Source: an uncultured Bacilli bacterium
GTDB lineage: Bacteria > Bacillota_I > Bacilli_A > RF39 > UBA660
Assembly: GCA_910584655.1 (NCBI GenBank)
Contig: CAJUBJ010000001.1
Coordinates: forward strand, 372,001-436,000
Direction of reading: 5' to 3'
DNA: 64,000 nt
Under the pieces are notes generated by a model. That model was not told the DNA's origin. It saw only the letters and a program-made list of their open reading frames with translations, and searched no databases. The position numbers were made by a program, and so were the translations under genes. Positions 32,803-40,485 of this stretch are shown here, in pieces; positions within the stretch are counted from its first letter, which is position 1; every line of letters begins with the position of its first letter.

Positions 32803-33291
32803 ATGATTAATAAACAAAGTATATGGTTTACATTTTTATTTAGTATTATTTTAGTACTTAGTATTTTTTATGTAACAATGAATGATAGCGATTTGTCAGA
32901 ACTCATTGATCCAATTGACACTAGTGATACAACTTTGGTAGTTAATGAAAGCACTGAACTTGTTTCTTTAAGAATAAAAAATGATGAAGAAACACTTGAA
33001 ACTATAAATCATCTTCAGGAAGTGCTTTTAAGTGAAACTAGTGATGCTGTTAGTAAAAATGATGCATATAATGATTTAATAATGATTTCTAATAATAAAA
33101 GTTTGGAAGAAAAAATAACAAAACTGATAGAAGAAGAATTTAAATGTGATTCCTTTGTTAAAATAAATGGAAATAATGTTACAATTGTTGTTGAGGCAGA
33201 GAAAGATGATTATGTAATAGCTAATAATATAATAAGAAGAGTTACAGCAGAATTTGAGGAAAGTAAGTATATTACTGTAAAATTTAATTAA
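32803..33291 (+). CDS. spoIIIAH: Stage III sporulation protein AH-like
   Basis: 162 residues. MINKQSIWFTFLFSIILVLSIFY is the N-terminal anchor, followed by the linker helix (EETLETINHLQEVLLSE) and the ring-forming domain VSKNDAYNDLIMISNNKSLEEKITKLI ... VKINGNNVTIVVEAE (partly shown), ending YITVKFN. SpoIIIAH pairs with SpoIIQ to join mother cell and forespore. It is usually the last gene of the eight-gene spoIIIA operon; here it stands alone, followed by gerE and gerM. ATG follows GGAGGAAGAAAA. Confidence 0.88.
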   Translation: MINKQSIWFTFLFSIILVLSIFYVTMNDSDLSELIDPIDTSDTTLVVNESTELVSLRIKNDEETLETINHLQEVLLSETSDAVSKNDAYNDLIMISNNKSLEEKITKLIEEEFKCDSFVKINGNNVTIVVEAEKDDYVIANNIIRRVTAEFEESKYITVKFN

Positions 33292-33318
33292 CATATTGTT
33301 TATCTTCAACATAAAATA
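33291..33318 (+). promoter_or_regulatory. Predicted sigma-K promoter of gerE
   Basis: AC, 17 bases, CATAAAATA: an exact match to the sigma-K consensus AC-N17-CATANNNTA, located 25 bases before the gerE ATG. gerE is a sigma-K gene in Bacillus, and pro-sigK is encoded at 16914. Confidence 0.6.
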
Positions 33319-33342
33319 TAATAGTAAGAAAGAGAGAAATTT

Positions 33343-33546
33343 ATGGAGAAGATATTAACCCGACGAGAAAAAGATGTCTTTGACTTGCTTACAAAAAATT
33401 ATACCACTTCTGAAATTGCTGATGAATTGAATATAACAAAGAAAACAGTCAGGAATCATATCTCGAATGTTATACAAAAATTGGGTGTTTGCAGTAGAAC
33501 TCAAGCAATACTCGAATTAATAAAATTAAATGAAATAAATTTTTAA
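33343..33546 (+). CDS. gerE: Spore-coat transcription regulator GerE
   Basis: 67 residues, a stand-alone LuxR-type helix-turn-helix: LTRREKDVFDLLTKNYTTSEIADELNITKKTVRNHI (in part) and VIQKLGVCSRTQAILELIKL. Size and sequence match GerE, the late mother-cell regulator of coat genes that works with sigma-K. It starts after AAGAGAGAAATTT and is preceded by a good sigma-K-type promoter. Followed by a strong terminator. Confidence 0.9.
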   Translation: MEKILTRREKDVFDLLTKNYTTSEIADELNITKKTVRNHISNVIQKLGVCSRTQAILELIKLNEINF

Positions 33547-33566
33547 CCCTCAAAAAGAGGGTTTTT
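33547..33566 (+). terminator. Terminator of gerE
   Basis: CCCTC AAAAA GAGGG TTTTT. Confidence 0.9.
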
Positions 33567-33586
33567 ATTCTGAAATAATTTTTATT

Positions 33587-33607
33587 AAATATAATTTAAT
33601 AGGTGAT
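33587..33607 (+). promoter_or_regulatory. Shared 21-base element before gerM (TATAAT + RBS)
   Basis: Identical over 21 bases to the sequence before sigK at 16890-16910, including TATAAT and AGGTGAT. Confidence 0.45.
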
Positions 33608-33613
33608 TGTTAA

Positions 33614-34543
33614 ATGCTAAAAAAAATTACGTTAAAAAAATTTTCTATTACTACTCTTCTATTGTTTTTAGCTTTGATTCTTTATAACTATCCAGAAGAA
33701 ATTAATAATTTAGAAAAAAATAGTGATTTTAAAAAACAAATTAATATATATCTTATTGATGAAAACGATTTTGTTTCGTTAACTGAAGTAAATAGTGACT
33801 CAACTGACTTAAAAGAAAAAATTTTAGACATTATAGATGCTTTAACGATTGGAAGTGAAAATGGTTCTGCTTTACCAGAAGGATTTAGGGCGATTATTCC
33901 TGAAAATACTAAACTTATTGATTATGATATTAAAGATGGCTTATTAAAAATTAATTTTAGTAAGGAATTTCTTGATGTTCGTCCAGAAGATGAGAATAAA
34001 ATGATTGAAGCTATTATTTACTCATTAACTACGATTAAGGGCGTTGAAAAAATAATGATTTTTGTTGAGGGAGATTTGCTTAAAGTACTTCCTCATTCTG
34101 GCAAAAAACTGGATTTGTATCTTGATAGAAGTTATGGGATTAACAAAATTGTTGATATAACATCTTTTAATAATGTTAATATGGTTACAATATATTATGT
34201 TTCAGGAAATGATAAATATTATTATACACCAGTTTCTTACCTTACTAATGACACAAGCGATAAAATTGAGATAATAATAAATAGTCTAAAGAGTAATAGA
34301 TTGAATGGTAGTGATTTGAAAAGCCATTTGAATTATCAAGTTGAATTAAAGAATTATACAGCTGCAAATAATGAAATAATTTTGGAATTTAATGAAGTTC
34401 TTTTAGATAGTGTATATGATGGTAATTTAAAGGAAGAAGTTAAATACGCTATTTCTTATTCAATTTATGATAGTTTAGGTAGTGAAAATGTAATATTTAT
34501 GGTTGATTCTAACAAAATAGATGAATTTAGACTTGAAAATTAA
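33614..34543 (+). CDS. gerM: GerM-like sporulation protein, two GerMN domains
   Basis: 309 residues: N-terminal anchor (about 10-27), then two GerMN repeats. The first holds INIYLIDENDFVSLTEV ... LPEGFRAIIPENTKLIDYDIKDGLLKINFSKEF (in part), the second VTIYYVSGNDKYYYTPVSYL ... IILEFNEVLLD. GerM is a sigma-E gene needed for normal engulfment and germination and assembles rings between the membranes. Full length. Here a typical lipobox Cys is missing and replaced by a plain membrane anchor. Confidence 0.88.
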   Translation: MLKKITLKKFSITTLLLFLALILYNYPEEINNLEKNSDFKKQINIYLIDENDFVSLTEVNSDSTDLKEKILDIIDALTIGSENGSALPEGFRAIIPENTKLIDYDIKDGLLKINFSKEFLDVRPEDENKMIEAIIYSLTTIKGVEKIMIFVEGDLLKVLPHSGKKLDLYLDRSYGINKIVDITSFNNVNMVTIYYVSGNDKYYYTPVSYLTNDTSDKIEIIINSLKSNRLNGSDLKSHLNYQVELKNYTAANNEIILEFNEVLLDSVYDGNLKEEVKYAISYSIYDSLGSENVIFMVDSNKIDEFRLEN

Positions 34544-34582
34544 TTTTTTATATTGTATAATTAGTTTGTTCCGTGAGTTATG

Positions 34583-34658
34583 ACCTCGTAGCTCAGCTGG
34601 ATAGAGCAATCGCCTTCTAAGCGATCGGTCAGGTGTTCGAATCACCTCGGGGTCACCA
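34583..34658 (+). tRNA. tRNA-Arg (anticodon TCT)
   Basis: Acceptor GACCTCG / CGGGGTC, D-arm AGCTCAGCTGGATAGAGC, anticodon stem-loop ATCGC-CTTCTAA-GCGAT with anticodon TCT (reads AGA/AGG), T-arm AGGTG-TTCGAAT-CACCT, discriminator A and encoded CCA. 76 bases, with its own terminator after it. Confidence 0.97.
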
Positions 34659-34668
34659 CTTAAATAAT

Positions 34669-34690
34669 AACCACTATTAGTGGTTTTTTA
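34669..34690 (+). terminator. Terminator of tRNA-Arg
   Basis: ACCACT ATT AGTGGT followed by T6. Confidence 0.85.
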
Positions 34691-34698
34691 TTTTTATA

Positions 34699-34729
34699 AA
34701 AAAAGAAGTTCAAATTCGAACTTCTTTTT
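34699..34729. terminator. Bidirectional terminator downstream of the AAA+ gene
   Basis: Perfect inverted repeat AAAAAGAAGTTC / GAACTTCTTTTT around AAATTC. Confidence 0.85.
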
Positions 34730-36335
34730 ATAATAATTTAAATTTTTTAGAATCTGCTACTGTATCACTAGTCAATACTAATTTTTTTACATGACCTTCT
34801 TGTAATAGTAGCTCGTGTTCTGCGTCAGCTAATGATTTTAAAATAAGATTATTTAAGTCTCTTATACTTCTATCTTTCTCATTTAGAGCAGCGATTAGAG
34901 CTTCGATATAACTATCTTCGGCCATTAGCTCAACGTTAAATTCTCTTTCATAACGCTTTTTCTTCATTAAATATTTACTTAATTTAGATTTTAATATTAT
35001 ATCTCTTTTTATTTCATCTGTTAATTCATAGTATGGTATAACATGAGGTATTCTAGAAATTAATTCTTTTGAATAAATGTTTTTTTCGTACATGCGATTA
35101 ATGTCAAATTCTCTTCTTGAATTTTGAGAAGGACCTTGACCAAAACCGATTGATTTTTCTTCTGCAAATAATTCTTCAAATGCCCCTAAGAAAAGTTTTG
35201 ATAATAATTTTGTATCAATGTAAATATCTCCTTTTAGCCTTTCTATTCTATAAGTTGTCCCTTCAATAAATTTAAGTAGGATATTCTTTATTGGACCTTT
35301 TATATCTAAATCTGATTGGCTTAGTTTATCAAATTCATCAAATGCTATTATTCCTTTTTCAGCTAATTCTCTTTTATTATCAGCCAATGAAAATAATGAA
35401 TATAGTTCATCTTCGATTGATGTTCCTTTTATACCTTGTGCAACTAGATTACTTGTATCTACAATTTTAAATGGTATTCCTAAGAATTCACTTGCTGCTT
35501 CAATTGTTGCTGTTTTACCTGTTCCAGTTGGCCCTGGAATAAGAATTGATTCTACACCATCTTCTTTTGTAGCTCGTAAATTCATAATTAAAATCGTAGC
35601 TATTTGTCTGATTTCATCCGGATGACCAAAAACTCGTTCTTTAATGTAATTTTCAAGACTTGTGACAGAAATTGTCTTAGGATCGACAGGTGCTCCTAAA
35701 TTTATGTTTACTTTATCCATTTTTTGATCATAATCATCTTGGTCAATGCCAACCCCGATAATATTTTTATCGATGTTGACTTCAGTTACATGTCCGTTTT
35801 GAACACAAACTTTAGTTAAGCTATCTTCTTCATTTTTTTGTGCAAATGTTTTTACTGTTTTTTTGTATCGTTGTAATTCTCTTCTAATTGTGTCTATATT
35901 TTCTAAATTTAATAGATGAGTAAGAGCATTATCGTTTAAGACTACACTAGGTTCTGATTCTGCTAATCTATATGTTTCTTCAATGTTTGTGCATCTAAAT
36001 GTATCAAGATTTATAAATATTTTTCTTATTTCTTTACCGCTCGTGTCAATTACAATTGCTTTATCTTTTTCCTCTTCGAAAAAATATGACTTAACAAACT
36101 CTTGATCATCAAATTCATATATATCGCACAAGTCCTTTATACTATATATATTATCAACTAATTCTTCATTCTCTTCGATTATTTCTCTTGATTGTGGCAT
36201 TTTATGTTCTGCAATGCTATAAAATACTGGACTTACTGAATAACCTGAAATTAACTCTTCTGGCACTAGTAAGTATAAATTATCTCCTATTTTATTTTTT
36301 TTATATTTTATACCAATTTCTTCTAAACTATTCAT
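34728..36335 (-). CDS. ClpX-like AAA+ ATPase with unusual N-terminal domain
   Basis: 535 residues. The N-terminal 220 residues match nothing I know and lack the ClpX zinc finger. The AAA+ module begins VTSLENYIKERVFGHPDEI and has Walker A GPTGTGKTATIE (about 265-276), Walker B GIIAFDEFDKLS (about 325), arginine-containing NILLKFIEGTTYRIE and a sensor-2/C-terminal lid (RIPHVIPYYELTDEIKRDI). The arrangement follows ClpX/HslU: unfolding of proteins or remodelling of complexes. A pore-loop GYVG-type motif is not evident. No protease gene is adjacent. Confidence 0.75.
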   Translation of the reverse strand: MNSLEEIGIKYKKNKIGDNLYLLVPEELISGYSVSPVFYSIAEHKMPQSREIIEENEELVDNIYSIKDLCDIYEFDDQEFVKSYFFEEEKDKAIVIDTSGKEIRKIFINLDTFRCTNIEETYRLAESEPSVVLNDNALTHLLNLENIDTIRRELQRYKKTVKTFAQKNEEDSLTKVCVQNGHVTEVNIDKNIIGVGIDQDDYDQKMDKVNINLGAPVDPKTISVTSLENYIKERVFGHPDEIRQIATILIMNLRATKEDGVESILIPGPTGTGKTATIEAASEFLGIPFKIVDTSNLVAQGIKGTSIEDELYSLFSLADNKRELAEKGIIAFDEFDKLSQSDLDIKGPIKNILLKFIEGTTYRIERLKGDIYIDTKLLSKLFLGAFEELFAEEKSIGFGQGPSQNSRREFDINRMYEKNIYSKELISRIPHVIPYYELTDEIKRDIILKSKLSKYLMKKKRYEREFNVELMAEDSYIEALIAALNEKDRSIRDLNNLILKSLADAEHELLLQEGHVKKLVLTSDTVADSKKFKLL

Positions 36336-36391
36336 ACAAATCCCCCTTGTACTAATTTTTTCAGTGCTATTTATTATAACTTAGAGACAAT

Positions 36392-36416
36392 AAAAAAGCA
36401 AACATAATGTTTGCTA
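36392..36416 (-). terminator. Terminator of frr
   Basis: AGCAAAC ATTAT GTTTGCT followed by T6 on the minus strand. Confidence 0.85.
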
Positions 36417-36953
36417 GACTGTCATTAATTCTTCCTCTTTTTCTTTTAATTTATCTTCTACTTTTTTATTGTAATCGTTAATTAATTTTTGAACTTCTTC
36501 AAGCATTACTTTTTCTGCATCTTCAGTAATTGTTTCGTCAGCTTTTATATCTTCATTTGCTTCTTGTCTTACTTTTCTTAATGCAACTTTTGTTTCTTCG
36601 GCAATTTGTTTTGCTTGTTTTACGTATTCTTTTCTTCTTTCTTCTGTTAATTGAGGAATTGTTAAAATTACAGTTTCACCATTATCAGTTGGATTAATTC
36701 CTAAATTAGCTTCTTGAATAGCCTTTACAATGTCTTTTAAACATCCTTTATCAAATGGTTTTATCATTAATGTTTTTGCCTCTGGAACAGTAATGTTTGC
36801 AAGACTTTGAATTGGTGTTGGTGTTCCATAGTATTCAACACTTATTCCATTAACTAAAGCAGGATTAGCACGTCCAGCTCTAATGCTTGAAAGTCTTGTA
36901 TCCATTGTTTCAAGTGCATGCATCATTTTTAATTCGATATCACTATCTATCAT
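36414..36953 (-). CDS. frr: Ribosome recycling factor
   Basis: 179 residues. RRF splits post-termination ribosomes with EF-G. Standard blocks: RLSSIRAGRANPALV, VEYYGTPTPIQSLANI, DKGCLKDIVKAIQEANLGINP (in part), IPQLTEERRKEYVKQAK, RKVRQEANEDIK. Normal length. ATG after AAAGGAGAGAAATAAAA. pyrH, usually between tsf and frr, is absent; an anchored protein gene lies there instead. Confidence 0.97.
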   Translation of the reverse strand: MIDSDIELKMMHALETMDTRLSSIRAGRANPALVNGISVEYYGTPTPIQSLANITVPEAKTLMIKPFDKGCLKDIVKAIQEANLGINPTDNGETVILTIPQLTEERRKEYVKQAKQIAEETKVALRKVRQEANEDIKADETITEDAEKVMLEEVQKLINDYNKKVEDKLKEKEEELMTV

Positions 36954-36996
36954 TTTTATTTCTCTCCTTTAATGTCTTAATTATAAAGCAAAATGA

Positions 36997-37587
36997 CTAT
37001 TTATTCAAATAATATTTTTCAATTGCATCAATCACTTCTTCTTTAAACCTTTTTTCTTCATCTGTAGTCCAATAATCTTCGAGTGAATCTGTATTTTTCA
37101 TTGCAACTGTTTCGATATTATAGTATTTTACTTTTCCGTTATCAATTATATATAAACTTGGTGCTAAAAGGTTATTGTTACTCCCATCAGTAGTTATAAG
37201 GTATCCATTTAATAGTTCTCTTATATTGTAGTAATTTGAATTCTTTTGTGATTTATCATTATTTATATCGTAGTAATATATTTTATCTATATCATTATTT
37301 GTTAATATTTCTTCTAATAATGATATGTATTTTTCAGAATATTTTGATGTACCACTACCAACAAATATAATGCTTTTACTATTCTTTATTAAAGATGCAA
37401 ATTTTTGTCCTCTTATTACTTCAAATTTATCTGTTTTTATATTGGGGTAATAATCATTTATAGTAAATACTTTAGGATTGCTATTATCAGCGTATTTTTC
37501 ACTTAAATAGACAAAAGCTACAACCATAGCGATAAATAGTATACCATAAATTATTTTTTTAATTGTATTTTTAGTTTTAGATTCCAT
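36997..37587 (-). CDS. Membrane-anchored thioredoxin-fold-like protein without CxxC
   Basis: 196 residues, N-terminal span (about 10-28). The outside domain reads like a thioredoxin fold: a strand SIIFVGSGTSKYSEKYISLL (in place of the usual CxxC region), IDKIYYYDIN and a cis-proline-like APSLYIIDNGKVKYY. There is no cysteine, so oxidoreductase activity is excluded; a binding role is inferred. It sits between tsf and frr, where pyrH is expected. Confidence 0.65.
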   Translation of the reverse strand: MESKTKNTIKKIIYGILFIAMVVAFVYLSEKYADNSNPKVFTINDYYPNIKTDKFEVIRGQKFASLIKNSKSIIFVGSGTSKYSEKYISLLEEILTNNDIDKIYYYDINNDKSQKNSNYYNIRELLNGYLITTDGSNNNLLAPSLYIIDNGKVKYYNIETVAMKNTDSLEDYWTTDEEKRFKEEVIDAIEKYYLNK

Positions 37588-37638
37588 AAATCCACCTCTA
37601 GATTATTATACCATGAAAAAGTTTATATATTATGCTTT

Positions 37639-37666
37639 AAAAAAGACACTTGTAAAAAAGTGTCTA
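37639..37666 (-). terminator. Terminator of rpsB-tsf
   Basis: AGACACTT TTTTAC AAGTGTCT followed by T6 on the minus strand. Confidence 0.88.
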
Positions 37667-37672
37667 ATTTTA

Positions 37673-38545
37673 TTAACTGTTGATTTGAGCCATTACTTCT
37701 TCAGCAAAGTTGTCAGAACGTTTTTCAATTCCTTCTCCTACTGAGAACATAGTCATACCAACTAATTCTCCTCCATTGTTAGTTACATATTTAGTTACAT
37801 CTATGTCTCCATCTTTAATGAATGCTTGCATTGAAAGACAAATTTCTTTGAAGTATTTGTTTAGTCTACCTTCAACCATTTTTTCAGCTATATCAGCAGG
37901 TTTACCTTCATTCATAGCTTGTTCTTTTAAAACTTCTCTTTCGCGTGCTACTTCGTCAGCTGGAACATCTTCTTTAAATACATATTTTGGTTTCATTGCA
38001 GCAGCTTGCATTGCAACATCTTTTGCAACGTCAACATTTGCACCTTTAACTACTGTAACAACAGCAATTTTTCCACCCATATGTAGATATGTACCAAAAT
38101 TTTCGTCGTCATTTTTTTCAATAACTGCGATACGACGGAAATCAAGTTTTTCACCAATTTTTGATGTTTTAGCAATCATCAAATCTTTTATTGTACCTTC
38201 TTCACAAGCTAATTCATTAGCTTCTTCTAAAGTTTTAGCATCACTGTTTAAAACAGTTTCACCAACAGTTTTTATTAAATTTTTAAATTCTTCATTTTTA
38301 CTAACAAAGTCAGTTTCAGCGTTTATTTCGATGATAACTGCTTTATTGCCATTTACAAATATATCGGCTAAACCTTCAGCAGCAATTCTTGCTTCTTTTT
38401 TACCAGCTTTAGCGATACCTTTTTCACGTAACCAATCAACTGCTGCTTCAAGACTTCCATCGCATTCAGCTAATGCTTTTTTGCAGTCCATCATACCTGC
38501 ACCAGTTTGTTCACGTAGTTCTTTTACTAAGCTTGCGCTTATCAT
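37673..38545 (-). CDS. tsf: Elongation factor Ts
   Basis: 290 residues. EF-Ts recharges EF-Tu with GTP. The N-terminal UBA domain ends in the signature LREQTGAGMMDCKKALAE; TDFVSKNEEF and MGGKIAVVTVV (in HMGGKIAVV) belong to the core. Start after AGAAAGGTACGTCT. 29 bases downstream of rpsB; classic rpsB-tsf operon. Confidence 0.97.
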   Translation of the reverse strand: MISASLVKELREQTGAGMMDCKKALAECDGSLEAAVDWLREKGIAKAGKKEARIAAEGLADIFVNGNKAVIIEINAETDFVSKNEEFKNLIKTVGETVLNSDAKTLEEANELACEEGTIKDLMIAKTSKIGEKLDFRRIAVIEKNDDENFGTYLHMGGKIAVVTVVKGANVDVAKDVAMQAAAMKPKYVFKEDVPADEVAREREVLKEQAMNEGKPADIAEKMVEGRLNKYFKEICLSMQAFIKDGDIDVTKYVTNNGGELVGMTMFSVGEGIEKRSDNFAEEVMAQINS

Positions 38546-38574
38546 AGACGTACCTTCTTTCTAAAAATTAAATA

Positions 38575-39495
38575 TTATTCACTTAAAGATGCTATTAATT
38601 CATCTTTTTTCATGTTTGTGTATCCTTTGATACCAGCTTCTTTAGCCATTGCTTTAAGATCAGTTAAAGTTTTAGAACTTAAATCTTCAGTTGCTTCAGT
38701 TTTTTCTTCTATTACTTCAACTACTTCTTCTGCAGTAGCTTCTGCTTTAACTTCTACTTTTTTAGTTTCTTTTTTAGGCTTTCTGTCTTCTTCAGTAATG
38801 TAGTCGATTATTTCTCCTCCGTTTGCTTCTGCGATAGCATTTCCTAAAACACCTAAAACAACTTTTACAGCTCTAACTGCGTCATCATTTCCAGGAATAA
38901 CGAAATCTACATCATCTGGATCACAGTTAGTATCAACTATACCAAAAATAGGAATATTTAATTTTCTTGCTTCTCTTATTGCATTAATTTCCTTTTTAGG
39001 ATCAACAATAATCATAGCTTGTGGTAATTTATCCATAGAACGAATACCACATAATAATTTATTTAATTTTTCGTATTCTTTCTTTAATTCAATAACTTCT
39101 TTTTTAGGTAAAACATCGAAAGTACCATTTTTTTCCATGTTTTCAATTTCTTCTAAACGTTTTACTCTACTTCTGATAGTACGGAAATTTGTTAAAGTTC
39201 CTCCTAACCATCTTTCAGTTACATAATAAGAATTTGTTCTTTCTGCATTTTCTTTAGCAGCTTCTTGAGCTTGCTTTTTAGTTCCTACAAAAAGGAATGT
39301 TCCTCCATTTGCAGCAATTTTGTTAATTTCTGCATATGCTTCTTCGATTTTACTTAAAGTTTTTTGTAAATCGATAATATAAATGTCATCTCTAGTTGTG
39401 TAAATGTACTCTTTCATTTTTGGGTTCCATCTTTTTGTTTGATGTCCAAAATGAACTCCAGCTTCTAATAAATAACTTAATGAAACTACGGCCAT
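38575..39495 (-). CDS. rpsB: 30S ribosomal protein S2 with extra C-terminal domain
   Basis: 306 residues; S2 itself ends near residue 235 (LEAGVHFGHQTKRWNPKM, FVGTKKQAQEAA, RWLGGTLTNFRTI, IVDTNCDPD are all present). After it comes a Glu/Lys/Ala-rich linker (about 235-270) and a final helical module LTDLKAMAKEAGIKGYTNMK KDELIASLSE (split) that looks like the Rho N-terminal/SAP-type helix-extended-helix nucleic-acid binding fold. This tail is about 35 residues and is not part of standard S2. Preceded by a leader with a conserved-looking hairpin. Confidence 0.95.
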   Translation of the reverse strand: MAVVSLSYLLEAGVHFGHQTKRWNPKMKEYIYTTRDDIYIIDLQKTLSKIEEAYAEINKIAANGGTFLFVGTKKQAQEAAKENAERTNSYYVTERWLGGTLTNFRTIRSRVKRLEEIENMEKNGTFDVLPKKEVIELKKEYEKLNKLLCGIRSMDKLPQAMIIVDPKKEINAIREARKLNIPIFGIVDTNCDPDDVDFVIPGNDDAVRAVKVVLGVLGNAIAEANGGEIIDYITEEDRKPKKETKKVEVKAEATAEEVVEVIEEKTEATEDLSSKTLTDLKAMAKEAGIKGYTNMKKDELIASLSE

Positions 39496-39535
39496 AAAAA
39501 TTTCCCTCCTTCGTTATACATCTGTTTGCTTCTTC

Positions 39536-39570
39536 TTTAGTGTTCACCTCTTCGGCACTCGAGCACTAAA
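39536..39570 (-). promoter_or_regulatory. Hairpin in the rpsB leader, candidate S2 autoregulatory element
   Basis: TTTAGTG / CACTAAA closing stem around GCTCGAGTGCCGAAGAGGTG. It lies in the 5' untranslated region of rpsB, 41 bases before the start codon. Many Bacillota rpsB mRNAs carry leaders bound by S2; this is inferred by position and structure. Confidence 0.4.
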
Positions 39571-39608
39571 TCCACATACATGTCAATTTGCTTTTTAAAG
39601 CCGCAATT

Positions 39609-39637
39609 ATTGTATCAAAAAAAAGCACTTATAACAA
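39609..39637 (-). promoter_or_regulatory. Promoter of rpsB-tsf
   Basis: Minus-strand TTGTTA, 17 bases, TACAAT. The -35 box lies inside the terminator hairpin of the gene upstream. Confidence 0.6.
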
Positions 39638-39647
39638 GTACTTTTTT
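39617..39647 (-). terminator. Terminator of the gene at 39655
   Basis: AAGTACTT GTTAT AAGTGCTT followed by T7 on the minus strand; overlaps the rpsB promoter. Confidence 0.8.
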
Positions 39648-39654
39648 GTCTTTT

Positions 39655-40401
39655 TTATCTGTTTTTTGGTACTAAATTTAATGCTCCTACACATTGGTTA
39701 TTTTCTAACACTGCATTATCTGGTACATCAACAATTAATACCATATCGTTCATTTCAGAAAATTGTTTTGTTTGACGTTCATCAATATTTATTATTTCGA
39801 AGTTTCTTACTCCTTCTAATGTTATATTTGAATAATCTCCAGTTTCACTTTTTGGAACTACTTTTACTACTGTTTCAGTTACTGTTCTTATTGCTATATC
39901 CCCTTCTAATTCATATCCAGCTGGTGCCATATAAATTGTTGCTCCATTAACCACTAATTTTTCTGGTTTTACAGATTCAACTTTTTCACCTTCTAGTGTT
40001 ACTATAGCAATATCTCTACCATCCATAGTGTAGTATTCATCGAAAATTTCACAATATTTAACATTTGATGAAGACATAGCTTGTGCTAAAACCTCACCGT
40101 CACAATATCTACAATCGTATGCACGATCAATAATAACTGAATCTGGTGCATTAAATACTCCGTCTACTGTATATTCTTCTACTAAACTATTAGCTAATTT
40201 AGATTCTTTTGTTCCTAAAATTTTTGAAAAATCAATTCCGCCTTTAGCTGCAGCATATCCGCCAATAGCTAAAGCAGCTACAAGACCACCAACTGCAAAA
40301 AATTTACCTACTTTTTTTGCTCCTGTTTTTTTCTTTTTAGTCTTTCTTTGTTTTTCTTCTGAACGACTATCAACTTCTGATTGTTGAATTACATTATTCA
40401 T
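39655..40401 (-). CDS. Hypothetical single-span membrane protein, 248 aa
   Basis: A very basic cytoplasmic N-terminus (KQRKTKKKKTGAKKVGK), one Gly/Ala-rich span (about 34-53, FFAVGGLVAALAIGGYAAA) and a beta-rich outer domain with a CRYC pair (about 95-98). It matches no family I know. Start after a GGGGGAAAATAT site. It forms its own transcription unit between rpsB and ylmH, with terminators on both sides. The Lys-rich tail plus Gly/Ala span is reminiscent of surface-displayed proteins, but there is no sorting motif. Confidence 0.72.
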   Translation of the reverse strand: MNNVIQQSEVDSRSEEKQRKTKKKKTGAKKVGKFFAVGGLVAALAIGGYAAAKGGIDFSKILGTKESKLANSLVEEYTVDGVFNAPDSVIIDRAYDCRYCDGEVLAQAMSSSNVKYCEIFDEYYTMDGRDIAIVTLEGEKVESVKPEKLVVNGATIYMAPAGYELEGDIAIRTVTETVVKVVPKSETGDYSNITLEGVRNFEIINIDERQTKQFSEMNDMVLIVDVPDNAVLENNQCVGALNLVPKNR

Positions 40402-40446
40402 ATATTTTCCCCCATTTCAACATCTGGCTAAAGTATACTATATCAT

Positions 40447-40474
40447 AAAAAAATAAGCAAATTTTACTTTGCTT
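40447..40474 (-). terminator. Terminator of ylmH
   Basis: AAGCAAA GTAAAA TTTGCTT A TTTTTTT on the minus strand. Confidence 0.85.
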
Positions 40475-40485
40475 TGATAAATAAA

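Noticed and set aside
37710..38564. A long open frame on the plus strand across tsf
   Set aside because: It is antisense to tsf, has no RBS or family match, and arises from the codon composition of the real gene.
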